DNA of 64,000 nucleotides from assembly GCF_963678635.1 (NCBI RefSeq), contig NC_087062.1, positions 5,752,193 through 5,816,192 of the forward strand. Reading direction: 5' to 3'. Shown here piece after piece: positions 22,626 to 34,028 of the stretch. The number at the start of each line of letters is the position of its first letter. The stretch's first letter is position 1. The notes beneath the pieces are model-generated. The model was given only the letters and a program-made list of their open reading frames with translations. It had not been told where the DNA came from and searched no databases. The position numbers and the translations under genes are program-made. The stretch is from Symsagittifera roscoffensis. Lineage: Eukaryota; Xenacoelomorpha; Acoela; Convolutidae.

Positions 22626-23604
22626 TGTGACATTCGACCAGAATGGACAAAATGCAATCTCTGCAGATTTCATGTTTTAAGCAGCGAACCTTCCGAGTTA
22701 ATGATTTTGAAGGATTAACGACGTTATTCGGATGATTAGCAGAACGGTGAAGGTCAGGATATTCCCGTATTTTAGAATTTTAAAATTTCGAAGTGATTAT
22801 GTAACATTTCTGAGAAACGTCAGAAACTGCCATTTTGGCAGAAAAGCTGAAAAGCAACAGAATAACGATAGTCGCACTGACGAAAACAACGAAGATTGTG
22901 ATAGAAAAACAACAGAGAAAAACAGAAGGACGTTCCGAGTTGCAACTTTTGTGTCGCTACAATAGTTGCAAGGCCGTTGCAGACAACGGTGAAGGGTGGA
23001 AGATAGCCTTCCGGATTACGAAGAAGTCAAGATTAACGAGCTTGATTCAGTGGATTCAAGAATCCGGAAGGGTTTCGGAACTGAAACTTTTATTCTTTTA
23101 TATAAACTTTGAGCATTCTTGTCATGTCCTGATTTGAATTTAGTTAACAACTGGATTCATTTTGATAAGAATGAGAAGCTAGGAGTTGGGGGAAAGGGTT
23201 GATCCATCTTCGATGGAGATGATGATTTTTATCTACTGAACAAAAACAATAGTAATATAATAAATAGTAGTAGCCCTGTTTTTAGTAGTGACCTCGTGGT
23301 CTGGGGATACTGAGACCCAGCCATGAGCTCACTATTCCTGCATGTAATTAAGTTAATTTGAGTGTTTTGACCGAAGCCGAAGCAGTACGTTTTTTTGTCG
23401 ACCCNNNNNNNNNNNNNNNNNNNNNNNNNNNNNNNNNNNNNNNNNNNNNNNNNNNNNNNNNNNNNNNNNNNNNNNNNNNNNNNNNNNNNNNNNNNNNNNN
23501 NNNNNNNNNNNNNNNNNNNNNNNNNNNNNNNNNNNNNNNNNNNNNNNNNNNNNNNNNNNNNNNNNNNNNNNNNNNNNNNNNNNNNNNNNNNNNNNNNNNN
23601 NNNN
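22626..23604 (+). repeat. 5' LTR of the giant element, interrupted by assembly gap
   Basis: The sequence is collinear with the 3' LTR from TGTGACATTCG to GTCGACCC at 23404, then enters 200 N. The last roughly 140 bp of the LTR and the primer-binding site are missing. By eye it differs from the 3' LTR by about 15-20 substitutions. It keeps a 30-bp stretch between two CTGA repeats (about 22850-22880) that the 3' LTR has lost. Confidence 0.92.
23405..23604. other. assembly gap (200 N)
   Basis: The run is exactly 200 N, so the true length is probably unknown. It hides the end of the 5' LTR and the tRNA primer-binding site. Open frames crossing it are meaningless. Confidence 0.99.
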
Positions 23605-23762
23605 CGCGATTTTTGAGACATCGTAACTGCACTACCATAATAGATAGAACCGGTTAAGTTTAGTTCGAAAGTGGTTGGAACTATTTTGGTACTGAAAACC
23701 GAAATTTCGTGATTTTTGAGAAAACGAAACACTATAAATTCAGAAAATTTTTTGAAATTTTT

Positions 23763-23908
23763 GAGTTACAACAGTAACAATAGTTGTTCGGACAACGTCC
23801 ACTAGTAAATCTACAAGTTTTAAAACCCGCTACCCGAAAGCCTTCCGGGTTACAGAGAAATCGAACTTAACGTGTTTGATTTGGTGGATTCATCAATCCG
23901 GAGGGGTA
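23763..23908 (+). repeat. LTR-like segment duplicated in the leader
   Basis: It follows the order of LTR positions 22937-23075: GAGTT-CAAC, ACAATAGTTG, ACAACG, GCCTTCCGG, TTAACG, GTGGATTCA, then AATCCGGAGGGGT. It is much more diverged than the two LTRs are from each other. Confidence 0.55.
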
Positions 23909-24461
23909 CAGGTAGTATAGTTTTTCTCAAATTTTTTCAACTAAAGCGTTTTAGATCGGGTCTTTTGCATTGAACTAGAAAAGTATAGGCCTTCTGAGCT
24001 CGGATCAATAAATTTTAGGTCGAAAGGACCAGATTTGCGAAAAAGTTAGGCGGAACCTATAATAGAGAAATTTCTTGACTTTAAGAAAAAAGAAGTTTTG
24101 GCTAATAACTTTTCGACGACTGAACAGATCCAGTTGATCTTGGTACCAATAGATCAGAAATTAGCTGAGCTTACTGGTAAGGACAAAGTTTTGCAAAAAA
24201 GTAAGCGTGAAAGATTTTTGAGATTGTTTTTAGCAAATTCCTCAATTTGGAAGGGTACACCCTTCACGTTTTGTAAATTTCTTGTAGAAAAGCCCTTATA
24301 CCCCTACCAAAAGGTAATAGCGGTTGAATAAAGTAACTTTAGGCCGTTCTAGACGAAAAAGGAAGGCTAAAGGCACAGAAAAACCTTATTTGAGCCGAAG
24401 TTAGGCGAGCGATAAGACCCTTCACCGTTAGTGTGAATTGTCAAATAAGAGGCTTAACTTC

Positions 24462-24795
24462 AATCCGGAAGGGTCTAGGAAAGTAGTACATACCCTTCCT
24501 AGTTAATTGAAAGAGCAAAATTGCATCGGAGAACGTATCCGGAGGGGTATAGGTTGAAAGAAGGAAATCTCCGAAAAGCTATTTTTACAAAACCGGAGGG
24601 CTCCCAATCCGGAGGGGTCAAAAAAAATTTTCAAATTAGGAGGGGTCCGAATCCGGAGGGGTCTTGTAGTTGCTAATTCGGAGTGGTCCAAATCCGGAGG
24701 GGTCTTATATTAACCAACTCAGAGGGGTCCCAATCCGGAGGGGTCTAGATTTTGTTAGTACGGAAGGGTCCTATTTGTGCCAATCCGGAGGGGTA
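24462..24795 (+). promoter_or_regulatory. array of about 12 AATCCGGAGGGGTC-like sites
   Basis: Strong sites start at about 24462, 24537, 24605, 24649, 24690, 24731 and 24781. Weaker variants (ATTAGGAGGGGTCC, ATTCGGAGTGGTCC, CTCAGAGGGGTCC, TACGGAAGGGTCC) lie in front of most of them, giving site pairs with a period of 41-50 bp. The same motif occurs once in each LTR near CCTTCCGGATT. All copies have the same orientation, which argues for a bound factor or an RNA signal and not for simple satellite growth. Confidence 0.8.
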
Positions 24796-25023
24796 TTATT
24801 TTATTAAAGGACTTAGGTAGACGGAAGACAGACTAAAGTGAGAGGTATTAGGTTATTAGCAGACAGGCTAGGAATCAGTGACTGCACTGGTAACTTGCCT
24901 TTCAATAAGAACCAGACCAAAACAAAACAGGTCCGAACTCGGATATTCGCGACACTAGGTCTAAACTAAAAAGAGCGTAATTCATTGGTGTGGATTGAAA
25001 CCCAATACGTTTTTGTGAAAAGT

Positions 25024-25161
25024 GACTGCCCTGAGGATTTTAGTAGGTCTACCTCGGGCAGTCCGAAGGCAGATAGGTAACACAGTACTCGGTGGGTGCA
25101 ATAGACGCCCACTTGAGAAAATTACTGCCTTCAAAGTTTTGTCTGTTTGGTGCAGCACCAA
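25024..25161 (+). promoter_or_regulatory. three consecutive hairpins upstream of ORF1
   Basis: The inverted pairs are GACTGCCCTGAGG (25024-25036) with CCTCGGGCAGTC (25052-25063); GTGGGTG (25092-25098) with CGCCCAC (25106-25112); and TTGGTGC (25147-25153) with GCACCAA (25155-25161). They could form an RNA packaging, dimerisation or translation element in the genomic RNA. The function is inferred from structure only. Confidence 0.5.
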
Positions 25162-25576
25162 GCAGGGAAAGCTTTTTCTTTAAAAAAACAAGTTCGACTA
25201 TTGTACTGCGACCGACTAAAAATACAGGACACATACGTTTTTTTTTATAGAGATATTCATATTCTGTCATTATATTTTTTTTTGTTTTTGATTTTAAATC
25301 AACAGAAACTGTGCTTGATTGGGTAGTGAGTACACTATTTTTTAAATTGACTGATAACATCATATTGTGCTAGTTTCCAAATCTTACGACCGTTAATCGG
25401 TTAGTGTGAATAAATTTTATACAAACTGTACTCTGATAACATACAGGGATTCGTGGTCACTATTTAATAGAATCTTGTGAAATTTTTTGTGTTGTGTCAT
25501 TATTATTGTTAATAAAACTATAAGGTCACTAGCAATCGAGTTAAGTGTATAGGCATTAAGAAGTGACAAATAGAGA

Positions 25577-26368
25577 ATGAGTCTAGACAAGTCAAGGATA
25601 CCAAAACGAGGTAATAGCTCTAGGAAATATATACCTGAAAAGCAAAGAAAAACGGTGACCGATCCTTTTGTGGATTGGATCAAGCGATCCCGGTCCGACA
25701 AAGGGGAGACGGTTTCAGGCAGAATGGTTGAAACGAGAAGTCAGAAGACCTCAGAAGAGCGTAAAGAGCTGTTAGAAGTGGAGGTCAACACCGACCATGC
25801 CATGAACGACAACCAGGAAGTACATGGACTGGAAGGGAGAGGCAGAAGGCTGGCAAGTGAATCTACTCCGGTAGAACAAGGTCATGATTTTGCCACTTCC
25901 ACCGGGACACTGGATCGAGAAGAGATGTCGGAACTGTCCGACATCTCAACTGAAATAGCGGCAACGAGAAGATCTCCGACAGACAACACTATGATGGCAG
26001 GCGGAACTGGGAAACAAACAACGTCATCATCGTTCTCAGAAAGAATGAAGAACACCTTCGGAAACATCTTTCCATTCACCAAGGGAGGAGGCGCAGGAAA
26101 CGAAGGTGAATCCCAGAAGGAAGAGGATGAAGAGGAGCAAGGGGTCTTTGGATCTCAAGTCAGCTTCAATAGTTCAATCCAGGAGAATGAGGCATACGTC
26201 GGAAGAGAGACAGGAACCATGGACAAATTTGGTGTAGTGACAACGATAAGCAAAGAGGCAAACACACCGGGCCAGTCAAAAGACTTTGCGATTATGACAA
26301 GTTCAGAGCCACAAACTGGAGAGAGTAGAACCAGAGGGCTAGGCAACGCGTTAGCGGATCCTGAATAG
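25577..26368 (+). CDS. ORF1 of the giant element (basic/acidic, gag N-terminal or accessory)
   Basis: The protein has 263 residues and starts with the first ATG after the leader. The N-terminus is basic (KSRIPKRGNSSRK). The middle is Ser/Thr/Glu-rich, with a Gly-rich FPFTKGGGAGNEG segment and an acidic EEDEEEQG run near residue 185. It looks intrinsically disordered and no domain is recognised. It ends in TAG at 26366. The adjacent frame (+2 relative to ORF1) is already open from about 26360 and leads into gag, so ORF1 may be the matrix-like front of a gag joined by frameshifting or broken by an indel. Confidence 0.7.
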   Translation: MSLDKSRIPKRGNSSRKYIPEKQRKTVTDPFVDWIKRSRSDKGETVSGRMVETRSQKTSEERKELLEVEVNTDHAMNDNQEVHGLEGRGRRLASESTPVEQGHDFATSTGTLDREEMSELSDISTEIAATRRSPTDNTMMAGGTGKQTTSSSFSERMKNTFGNIFPFTKGGGAGNEGESQKEEDEEEQGVFGSQVSFNSSIQENEAYVGRETGTMDKFGVVTTISKEANTPGQSKDFAIMTSSEPQTGESRTRGLGNALADPE

Positions 26369-29094
26369 ATAAGGAAAAGACGTCGAGACAGAGAGTCAAG
26401 GCCCGGATCTCGACCAGCACGAAGCTACCTGTGACCGACAGGGTTGCACCGCCACTAGTAACGCCACTCGTGAATAACGGGGCAGCACTAGAAGAAGCCT
26501 TAAACAACATAGTGGACAGTTTAGGAGAACAAAATGAACAGATGTCAATAAGGATGAGTGAACTAGAAAGAGCAGTTCACATTGAAAGAGAAAGTCTGTG
26601 GGAAGAAATAAACCGCAATAGACAAGAAGTTGGCAGGACCAAAAAACGCTTGAAAGAAAGAACGGACGAGCATATGGCGAAGAACTTGTCGCGAATGACA
26701 AGAGAGGCGGAACAGCGAGAGTTACGTTTAAGAGACGACATGGAGAAGTTAAGAATTCAGCAAGAGCAGTCTCTTGGGACTCTTGACACAAAGATAGACG
26801 CGATGATGGAGAGGCGAACTCAGGCTATCATGGATAGGTTGGACGGGCTACTAAGCAGCAAGAGTGGACCAAAAGAGGGAGAACCGAACTCGGGAGGTCC
26901 CAGCAGGGAGCCGAGGGTGAACTTCAATGAACATCAAAAGAGGAAGACGTATGGATCCACTAGAGGCAGGGGCATTTCATCAAGCTATGCCACAAGGGGT
27001 AATGGAACATGGGGCCCAAACAGTAGAACAAGTTCAACGGGGAACAGACAGACCTCTAACGAACGACCAACGCAAGGCACACATGCGACTGGGAGAAGTG
27101 ATTCCGGTAACAGGGGGCGTGCAAGCCCGAGGAGGAGCCAGGTGGGCCAAGCGGGAAACACTCACGGCGATTCGGGTTGCAGGGATGCACCGCATACAGA
27201 GCCTTTGACGAGGTGGGAGGACACTCAGGCGGGATACTCAAGGGATGCTACGGCAATGGCCACAGCATTTGAACCCCTAAACAGGTCTTTGGAGACATTC
27301 CTTACAAGGTTATCCAGAACCAATGAACGCAGTGAGAAGTCCAGAAGAGTCTTTAAGAAACCAAGATGCTATAAAGATGAATCTGATGGCTGTATTGATA
27401 CCTGGATAGAGGTAATGAAGCTGCATTTCGAGGAAGAGGACTTGTCGGAGAGACAGGAATGCAGTGCGCTCACCAGCAACTTGGAAGGGACAGCCCTGAA
27501 CTGTGTCATGGCCAAGAAGCAATATCAACGTGACACTGCCGAGAAAATCTTCGAAATCTTGTTAAACCGTTTCGGATCAGGGGTGCAGGGGCACCAGGCG
27601 ATGATGCGCGTCGAGAAACGGAGGCAACGAGAAGATGAAACGATAGACAAGTTTCTCGATGATTTGGAAATGCTGAGAAGAAGCAGCCAACCGGATGAGT
27701 CAAACCGAAGGATGAACCTGGCCGTAGCCTCAAAATTCATCGATGGTGTGAAGAATGATGAACTTCGTACGATGCTAGCAACGCATTACACACCACTATC
27801 AACCAATGCGCCAACACCGGAGGAGTTGAGGCTCAAGTCAAAAGAGTATCTTTTGTTGAAACCTCCTTCGAGATCTGGATACTACAAGAACAATTATGGC
27901 AATTTTAACAACGGACCAGTAAACCAAGGTAACAATTGGTACAAACCGAGGGATGATATGGACAAGAGACGCTCTTGTGCCAATTGCAGTTCAACGGACC
28001 ATCATGTGTCAGCATGCCCAGCTTACAAACAAGGCATGAAAGCAATAGGCTTTACCCTCGAGGACGAAGATGCGTCAGAATTGGACCATGAGGATTTCAT
28101 GAGAGGAGTAATTGCGAAATTCGGACCGAGGTGTTTCTTTTGCAACTTGGAAGGTCATTTTAAATCAGATTGTCCACAATTCTGTGATGCAGTGGCAGAC
28201 ATAAAGCATCCAAGACATGAAGAAGTTTTGTCAGGAGTGAAAGCCAGCAAGGCTCGACTTTTGAGTGAAGCAGAGGCACGCAGAAAAGAAAAACCTCAAG
28301 AGCTGGCGGCAAAGAAAATACAAGCGGTAACAGAGGAGACACGTGAGCCGGAATCAGCAACTGCGGCTGATGACTTCAAGATCGATTATAAGGCAGCCGC
28401 GAGGGATGCTCTAAATAGAGTGGAGCAGGAACTGGTGACAAAAGAGATCGAACAAAAAGTGAAACTTGAACTGGAGAATGAGAAACTTCAGGAGCAACTG
28501 AATACCTTCGAAGCAACGGAGTTCGAAGAAACTAAAGCACCAAGCAGTTTGAGCATGAAACTTAATGTGATCTCCGGTCAGAGGTTCGGCATGGTGCCGC
28601 AAGGAAGCAAGATACAGTCGATAATCTCAGTGGCTGAACATCAGTTGATCAGAAATCTGAGTCAACCATCCGAGTTCACTTTGATGCATTTGGACACATA
28701 TGCGGATTATCTGAGGCAGGTGGAGCCACGCACCGAGTCGAGAGCCGTGCGGGCACTACTAACGACGGGTGGCCCTCGCATGAAGAAACTTCATGGACGC
28801 TACCTAGAGGTCTATGGGCCGTATCAAGTGATGCTGAACGTGGATGGAATCAGTATCTACACCAGGACTTATGTAATAACAGATGATGACCAAATGGGGC
28901 AGATCTATTTGGGAGAGGAGGAACTCAAAGTCCGCAGGATAGGCCATGACGCCATGATGGAACAAGACGCAGTACACATTGGGTATGAAGCAGATGTGAC
29001 TGCACATCTGCTCGACACTAACGAAACAAAACTCGGAGTCACAGGGCTTCTGGACACAAGAGCTGTAGTGAGTGTGATGCCGATAAAAACTTAG
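26360..29094 (+). pseudogene. gag with two zinc knuckles, running into protease
   Basis: The frame is open from 26360. No ATG is available at the 5' end, so it is probably fused to or frameshifted from ORF1. From 26431 it has 887 codons. Residues are counted from 26431. There is a coiled-coil stretch at 25-130, a Gly/Arg/Asn-rich linker at 140-270 and a retrotransposon capsid domain at about 305-490. The CCHC knuckles are CANC...H...C (516) and CFFC...H...C (568). A Lys/Glu-rich segment follows. The protease starts at about 850, where the active-site triplet is Asp875-Thr-Arg in place of Asp-Thr-Gly. TAG at 29092-29094 cuts the frame inside the protease. Gag would form particles and package RNA. 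Confidence 0.88.
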
Positions 29095-29181
29095 GAAAGA
29101 ATGGGCTTCACGCGGGAAGATCTAATTCCAACGAATCTCCGACTGGCCGCCGCCAATCGAGAAGCTATCTACGTGGCCTGA

Positions 29182-31551
29182 AGAACACCAATAACGGTCC
29201 TCCACATGGGAGGACGGGATCTTTGGATGAGCTTCCTGGTGGTAGAGAATCTGGACGACAACGACCAATTCATCTTGGGCAGAGATTTTGTCAGGAATTT
29301 TGACGTGATGATTGACTTGAACAACGGTCTGATACGGATTAGAAACCCGGACCGAAAGTATGTTAAGAGACCAATTAATAGGTTAATAACAGACGAAAAC
29401 AAGGTACCAATTTTTTTGGATAGAAAAGTAAAACTACAACCAGGACAAGCTATGGTAGCAATTTTTAGAATGAGAAATTTGAATTCGTTAAGTGATAGTA
29501 AACAGGTTTGCTTAGTACCGAATCCAAATAGTCAGAGTTCGGTGATTTTAGGCCGGAGCTTCTCGGTAACCCGAAACGGACTGTGTGTCAGTGTGTTATT
29601 GAACACACTGGACACCACGGTTTCAGTCCAGCAGGGAAAGAAGCTTGGTTACGCTTTGCCGGTGAGGACCGACTATGAGGAGACACAAAACTTGAAGAAA
29701 CATAGTGTGAAAGACTGTCCTTATCATGCCAATAAAGATAAGATTTTAAAGAGGATTAATGAATTAAAATCTCATCTTAAATTTTTTTCAATGAAATCCG
29801 AAACAGACGACGGCTTATCAAGCTGCTCGAATTTTCCGGAACGCCCCTCGTCATATGAACTAGAATCTGACGAACCGGTTTTGCCAGAGATAGAACATTT
29901 AAAAGGGAAAATAGGTGAGGGAGATTTCGAAAAATTGCGGGACCTCCTAAATTGGAACGCAGACGCATTTTCAAAACTTAAGGCGGATATCGGTTGCTGT
30001 AATTTCGTCGAACACGAAATCGAACTAGAAGAGGGCGCCGTTCCCCATAGGGAAGGCGCAAGACGAATGACGCCACACAAATCGGAAGCGTGCCGAGCGG
30101 AAATAGAAATGTTGCTTGAATACGACATGATAGAACCCTCGAAATCGCCATGGGCTTGCGGGGTAGTAATGGCGAAAAAGAAAGGGAGGCAGCTTAGATT
30201 TTATTGCGACTTTCGTTACTTGAACGCGGTAACGATAAAAGATGCGTACCTAATACCGCGAATAGACGAGAGCCTATCTAAGCTTGGTGATGCCAAGTTC
30301 TTCACCACATTGGACTTAGGTTCTGCCTTCTGGCAGGTCCCTCTGCGGAAGAAGGACAGAGAGAAAACCGGATTCGCGTGCGAATTGGGATTGTACCAGT
30401 GGAAGAGGATGCCCTTCGGCTTGTGCAATGCAACGGCCACTTTTCAAAGACTGGTGGCTCAGGCTTTGACGAGAGTGAACAAGAAGTACGGGAATCTCGT
30501 GATGTGTTACGTGGATGACGTAGTCATAGCGACACCGACCCTGGAAGACCACATTGATAGGCTCGATGAGGTCTTTGGATGCATGAAAAGAGCTGGATTG
30601 AAGTGCAAACCATCGAAATGTGAAATCCAACGAAGTGTGAGGCCGGACCCGGAAGCAGTGGAAGCAGTGTTGACATGGAAGGCCCCCAGAACGGACACAC
30701 AGCTCCTGAGCTTCCTAGGGTTTGCCAATTACTACCGAGAATTCATAAAAGGATATGCGGACAAGGTGTACCCGATGCAGAAGCTGATGCGCAACAAAGG
30801 GAAAAAGTTCGAATGGAACGATGAGGCACAGGTTGCTTTCGAGAACATAAAGCGGGAACTGTGCGAAGCGCCAGTGCTGGGCATGCCTACAGAAGAGGGC
30901 ATGTATGTTCTCGACACAGACGCATCGGTGGTGGCCATCTCAGGAATCTTGCATCAAGAGCAAGAATGGAACGGAAGAACAGTTCTCCGTCCCATTGCAT
31001 ACGGCAGCAAAGTCTTGAGTGACACAGAGATGAAATATGGCGCACCAAAAGCAGAAATGTTTGCAGTAGTCACCAGTAGCAGCAAGCGAAAGAAAACCGT
31101 CACCTTTGTGGACCAGGATAAGGAAGGTGAAAAATTAGAACAAAACCTGCTGCAAGACTATTTGTCCGGGGATCGCTACCTTATACCAGGCGAAAGAGTC
31201 TTTGACAACGCAGCGGATGACTTGGAGACAGTAGCGGTATCGAAACGTTCGATAAGCCTGTTGCCGCAAAAAGAGGTGGTCAGGACTGATCTTCAGCCGT
31301 TTAAACAAGAAACACAGCCGTTGGCGAAGATTTGGTGCGTTAAGATGGAAGAAGACACACACCAGCCCAACGAGCTGAATAGTCAGATGAGGGTCATGAA
31401 GACGTACTTAAAGGCGAGATACAGACTCTCGGACCTTCTAAGGGCGCAGAAAAATGATCGCATGACAAGCAACCTGAAAAGGTGGATCGAGAATGGTTCT
31501 CCGGATAAAGGGGACCTCGAGGAAGATAGTTATCGCATCCTGAGACAATAG
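29182..31551 (+). pseudogene. pol: rest of protease, reverse transcriptase, partial RNase H
   Basis: The same frame as gag resumes after TGA at 29179-29181. Residues are counted from ATG 29206. The protease flap and tail include FILGRDFV. RT spans about 300-530, with LDLGSAFWQ (Asp370) and CYVDDVV (Asp437/438). The thumb has lost a block, since CEIQ is followed at once by VRPDPEAVEAV. RNase H begins YVLDTDAS (Asp570/572) and keeps the KAEMFAV Glu (617). Sequence after about 31068 no longer matches RNase H, so the last catalytic Asp is missing. The tail of about 160 residues is an acidic, charged linker. TAG at 31549 and a frame change lead to the integrase. Confidence 0.9.
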
Positions 31552-31552
31552 G

Positions 31553-34028
31553 TTATATTTGAACAAAGACGGGATTGTGGCTTGCAAAAGAAGGGAGGAA
31601 GACAGAGTCCTATACAAGTATAATGCGATAGTGTTACCGCAACTCTATCAGACAGAACTATTATTCAGGTCACATGATCAGATGGGCCATCAGGGGATCG
31701 ACAAAGTATATCAGAGGATCCTGAAGCGCTTTGAGTGGCCTGGGATGAAAAAGGCATGCGAGAAGTGGGTAACAGCATGTCTGTCATGCCAACAGGTCAA
31801 GGATCCAAAGAAGTTGCGATTTCCTTTACAATCGATCGAGTCGTCTGAATTCAACGAGGTGTTGCAAATAGATCACCAAAAGATATGCATGACAGAAAAT
31901 GGTTATAATCAGGTTCCTGGTCATGATAGATCATTTTACGAAGTATGCAGAGGCCGTGCCCTGCATAACTGCCTCGGTGGAAGACACATGCGACCACCTG
32001 ATCAATACGTGGATAGCAAGACATGGTTGTCCGATGACGTTTCAATCGGATAATGGAACAGCTTTCGTAGGAGAGCTTACGAAAGAGCTTATGAGACGCT
32101 CACAGGTCGCTCAGGCTCACTCCACGACATACCACCCTCAGACGAATGGCTTAGTTGAAAGACAGAATAGGACGTTAGTGTCGATGCTGAGAGTATATTG
32201 TTCCAGGTACATGACCGATTGGGACAGATACCTTCCACAGGTGATGGGAGCATACAACAGCACGCAACACTCCACCACCGGTGTCAGTCCACACATGATG
32301 CTAACTGGACACGAGAAGTCTTTACCCTTAACCTTCTTCTACCCAGAGTATGAGGGAAAGAAAACGTCCCCACAGGTCTACGTGAGGGATGTGATCAGAC
32401 GCCAACAGGAGTTGAACGATTTGTGTAGACGAAATACTCAGCAGGCACAGGCAAGGCAGAGGAAAAGATTCGACAAGAAAGCAGCTGGTGCAAAGGCTTA
32501 CTCGGTGGGAGACTACGTATGGGTATTTCAGAACGTTATACCACCGAAAGGGACGAAAAAGCTCCTAAAAAAGTGGAGGGGATCCTTCATGATTACAGAG
32601 GTGCACCAGGAGGGACGCTTTTATAGACTGAGTACTGGCCGAGCCGCCCACTACGAGAACATCAAGCCACACAATCCATCGACAGAAGACTGGTGTATAC
32701 CTGCAGACATGGAAGAAGGGGATTATCTAATGATGGATCCTGCTTGTGAGGTCAATGAAAAGGGCACCAGAGAGAAGAACGATGGAAACGAAGTCATAGA
32801 GGAAGGTACGGATACACCGCTGGACCTGGATCCAAACGAGGAGATCGAAGCGGATGATGAAACCTTACCCTTCGCAGAGGAAGATTGGCAGGATCCCGAA
32901 CAGACAGAAGTTCCCATGAACTTGGAACCGGATCTTCCGTTCACGATACAGACTCGTCAGAAGGACGAGTCGAGACCAAGAAAGAAATACAATCCTTACG
33001 GTGAGGACTTTGTAGTGGATAGGATAGATCTGAAGAAGATAGTGGAGGAAGTAGTGGGTCTAGAGGAAATAACTGTGTCACAAGACATTGACATAGTCGA
33101 TGATCACGACGATGAGTGGGTTGACGACTGGTCGAAACCCGAGGTAGAATTCGACGACGAGCAACATCAGTCATGTGAACAAGACTTGACGAACTTGCGT
33201 GTCTTAGAATGGCTGAATGAAACGACCTCGGATCCTGAGGAGACCAGTGTCACGATTCAAGACGTAGATCGTGAAAGCATGAAATACATCAAGACCGAAC
33301 GAGATGATCCTTCCTGGGCTGCCCAGGAAGGACGACTACTCATTCCAGCTTCTAACCTCGACTTGATACCCGGTATGCGATCGACGGGGACGTCGATGGA
33401 TATTTTTGTCCGGGGAGTGGGGGTAGGACTTACCCACACTGAAAACTTGATAATAAAAAAATTAAGAATAGCAAGAGAAACAGGAGACTTAGAAGCAGAA
33501 ACAGGCGAAGAGCCTAAGAAACCTGACATAGGCAGGGTAGTTGAGTCATATTTTAACTTACCAAATGAATATTCAAGTAACATAATACTAACAGACAGTG
33601 ATTTCATGTTCACAAATAGAACATGTGCGATAGCAATCACAGCAGACATGAGTTTTAGGACAGCGTTAGCGGCAGATTTTAAGAGAGAATACAAAAACGT
33701 GGAATTCCTTTGGAAGCAAAGACCAGGGATAGGGGGCGTAGCAGCCTTACCTCCGGCGGCGTCTCAGATACCGGGAAAATACTTATGCTTCTTGGTAACG
33801 AGGGCGACGGAGAAGCAGCATGTGGACCCAGAGAACCTAGTCTTGTCCTTGACGAGGCTGAGGGACTTCCTTGTGGAGATGGACGTGAAGGAGCTCTCGC
33901 TTCCAGTGTACGATCCAAACAGAGGAAGACTGCATCCTTGGGAATTGTACGCGCTTGTACACGTGATATTCTCTGATACGAACATACAAGTATATCTACA
34001 TAAGAAATATTACTTAAGTATAGGCTGA
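31553..34028 (+). pseudogene. integrase with C-terminal OARD1-like macro domain, one frameshift
   Basis: The N-terminal zinc domain (H-x4-H-x29-C-x2-C, about 31670-31790) and the first catalytic Asp (31871, LQIDH) lie in one frame. A shift near 31880-31930 moves to the frame ending at 34028. Residues of that second frame are counted from 31899. FQSDNGTAF holds Asp51 and GLVERQ holds Glu87, giving D-x35-E. A chromatin- or DNA-binding tail with VGDYVWVF and KKWRGSF follows. An acidic linker (about 270-520) precedes a macro domain (about 550-709). It shows a hydrophobic first strand, an ITADMSFRTALAADFK helix region, a VTRATEKQH strand, LSLPVYDP, and a final W-helix and strand. The macro domain could bind or hydrolyse ADP-ribose. 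Confidence 0.85.

Larger units (their letters stand above)
23605..25576 (+). promoter_or_regulatory. leader (5' untranslated region) of the giant element
   Basis: About 2 kb between the gap and ORF1 with no credible coding frame. It contains a diverged LTR-like segment (23763-23908), a clustered motif array (24462-24795) and several hairpins (25024-25161). A 7-bp inverted pair GAAGGGT/ACCCTTC lies at about 24250. Confidence 0.7.

Noticed and set aside
23229-23732. Open frames crossing the N run
   Set aside because: They exist only because N translates as X. The gap length is arbitrary.
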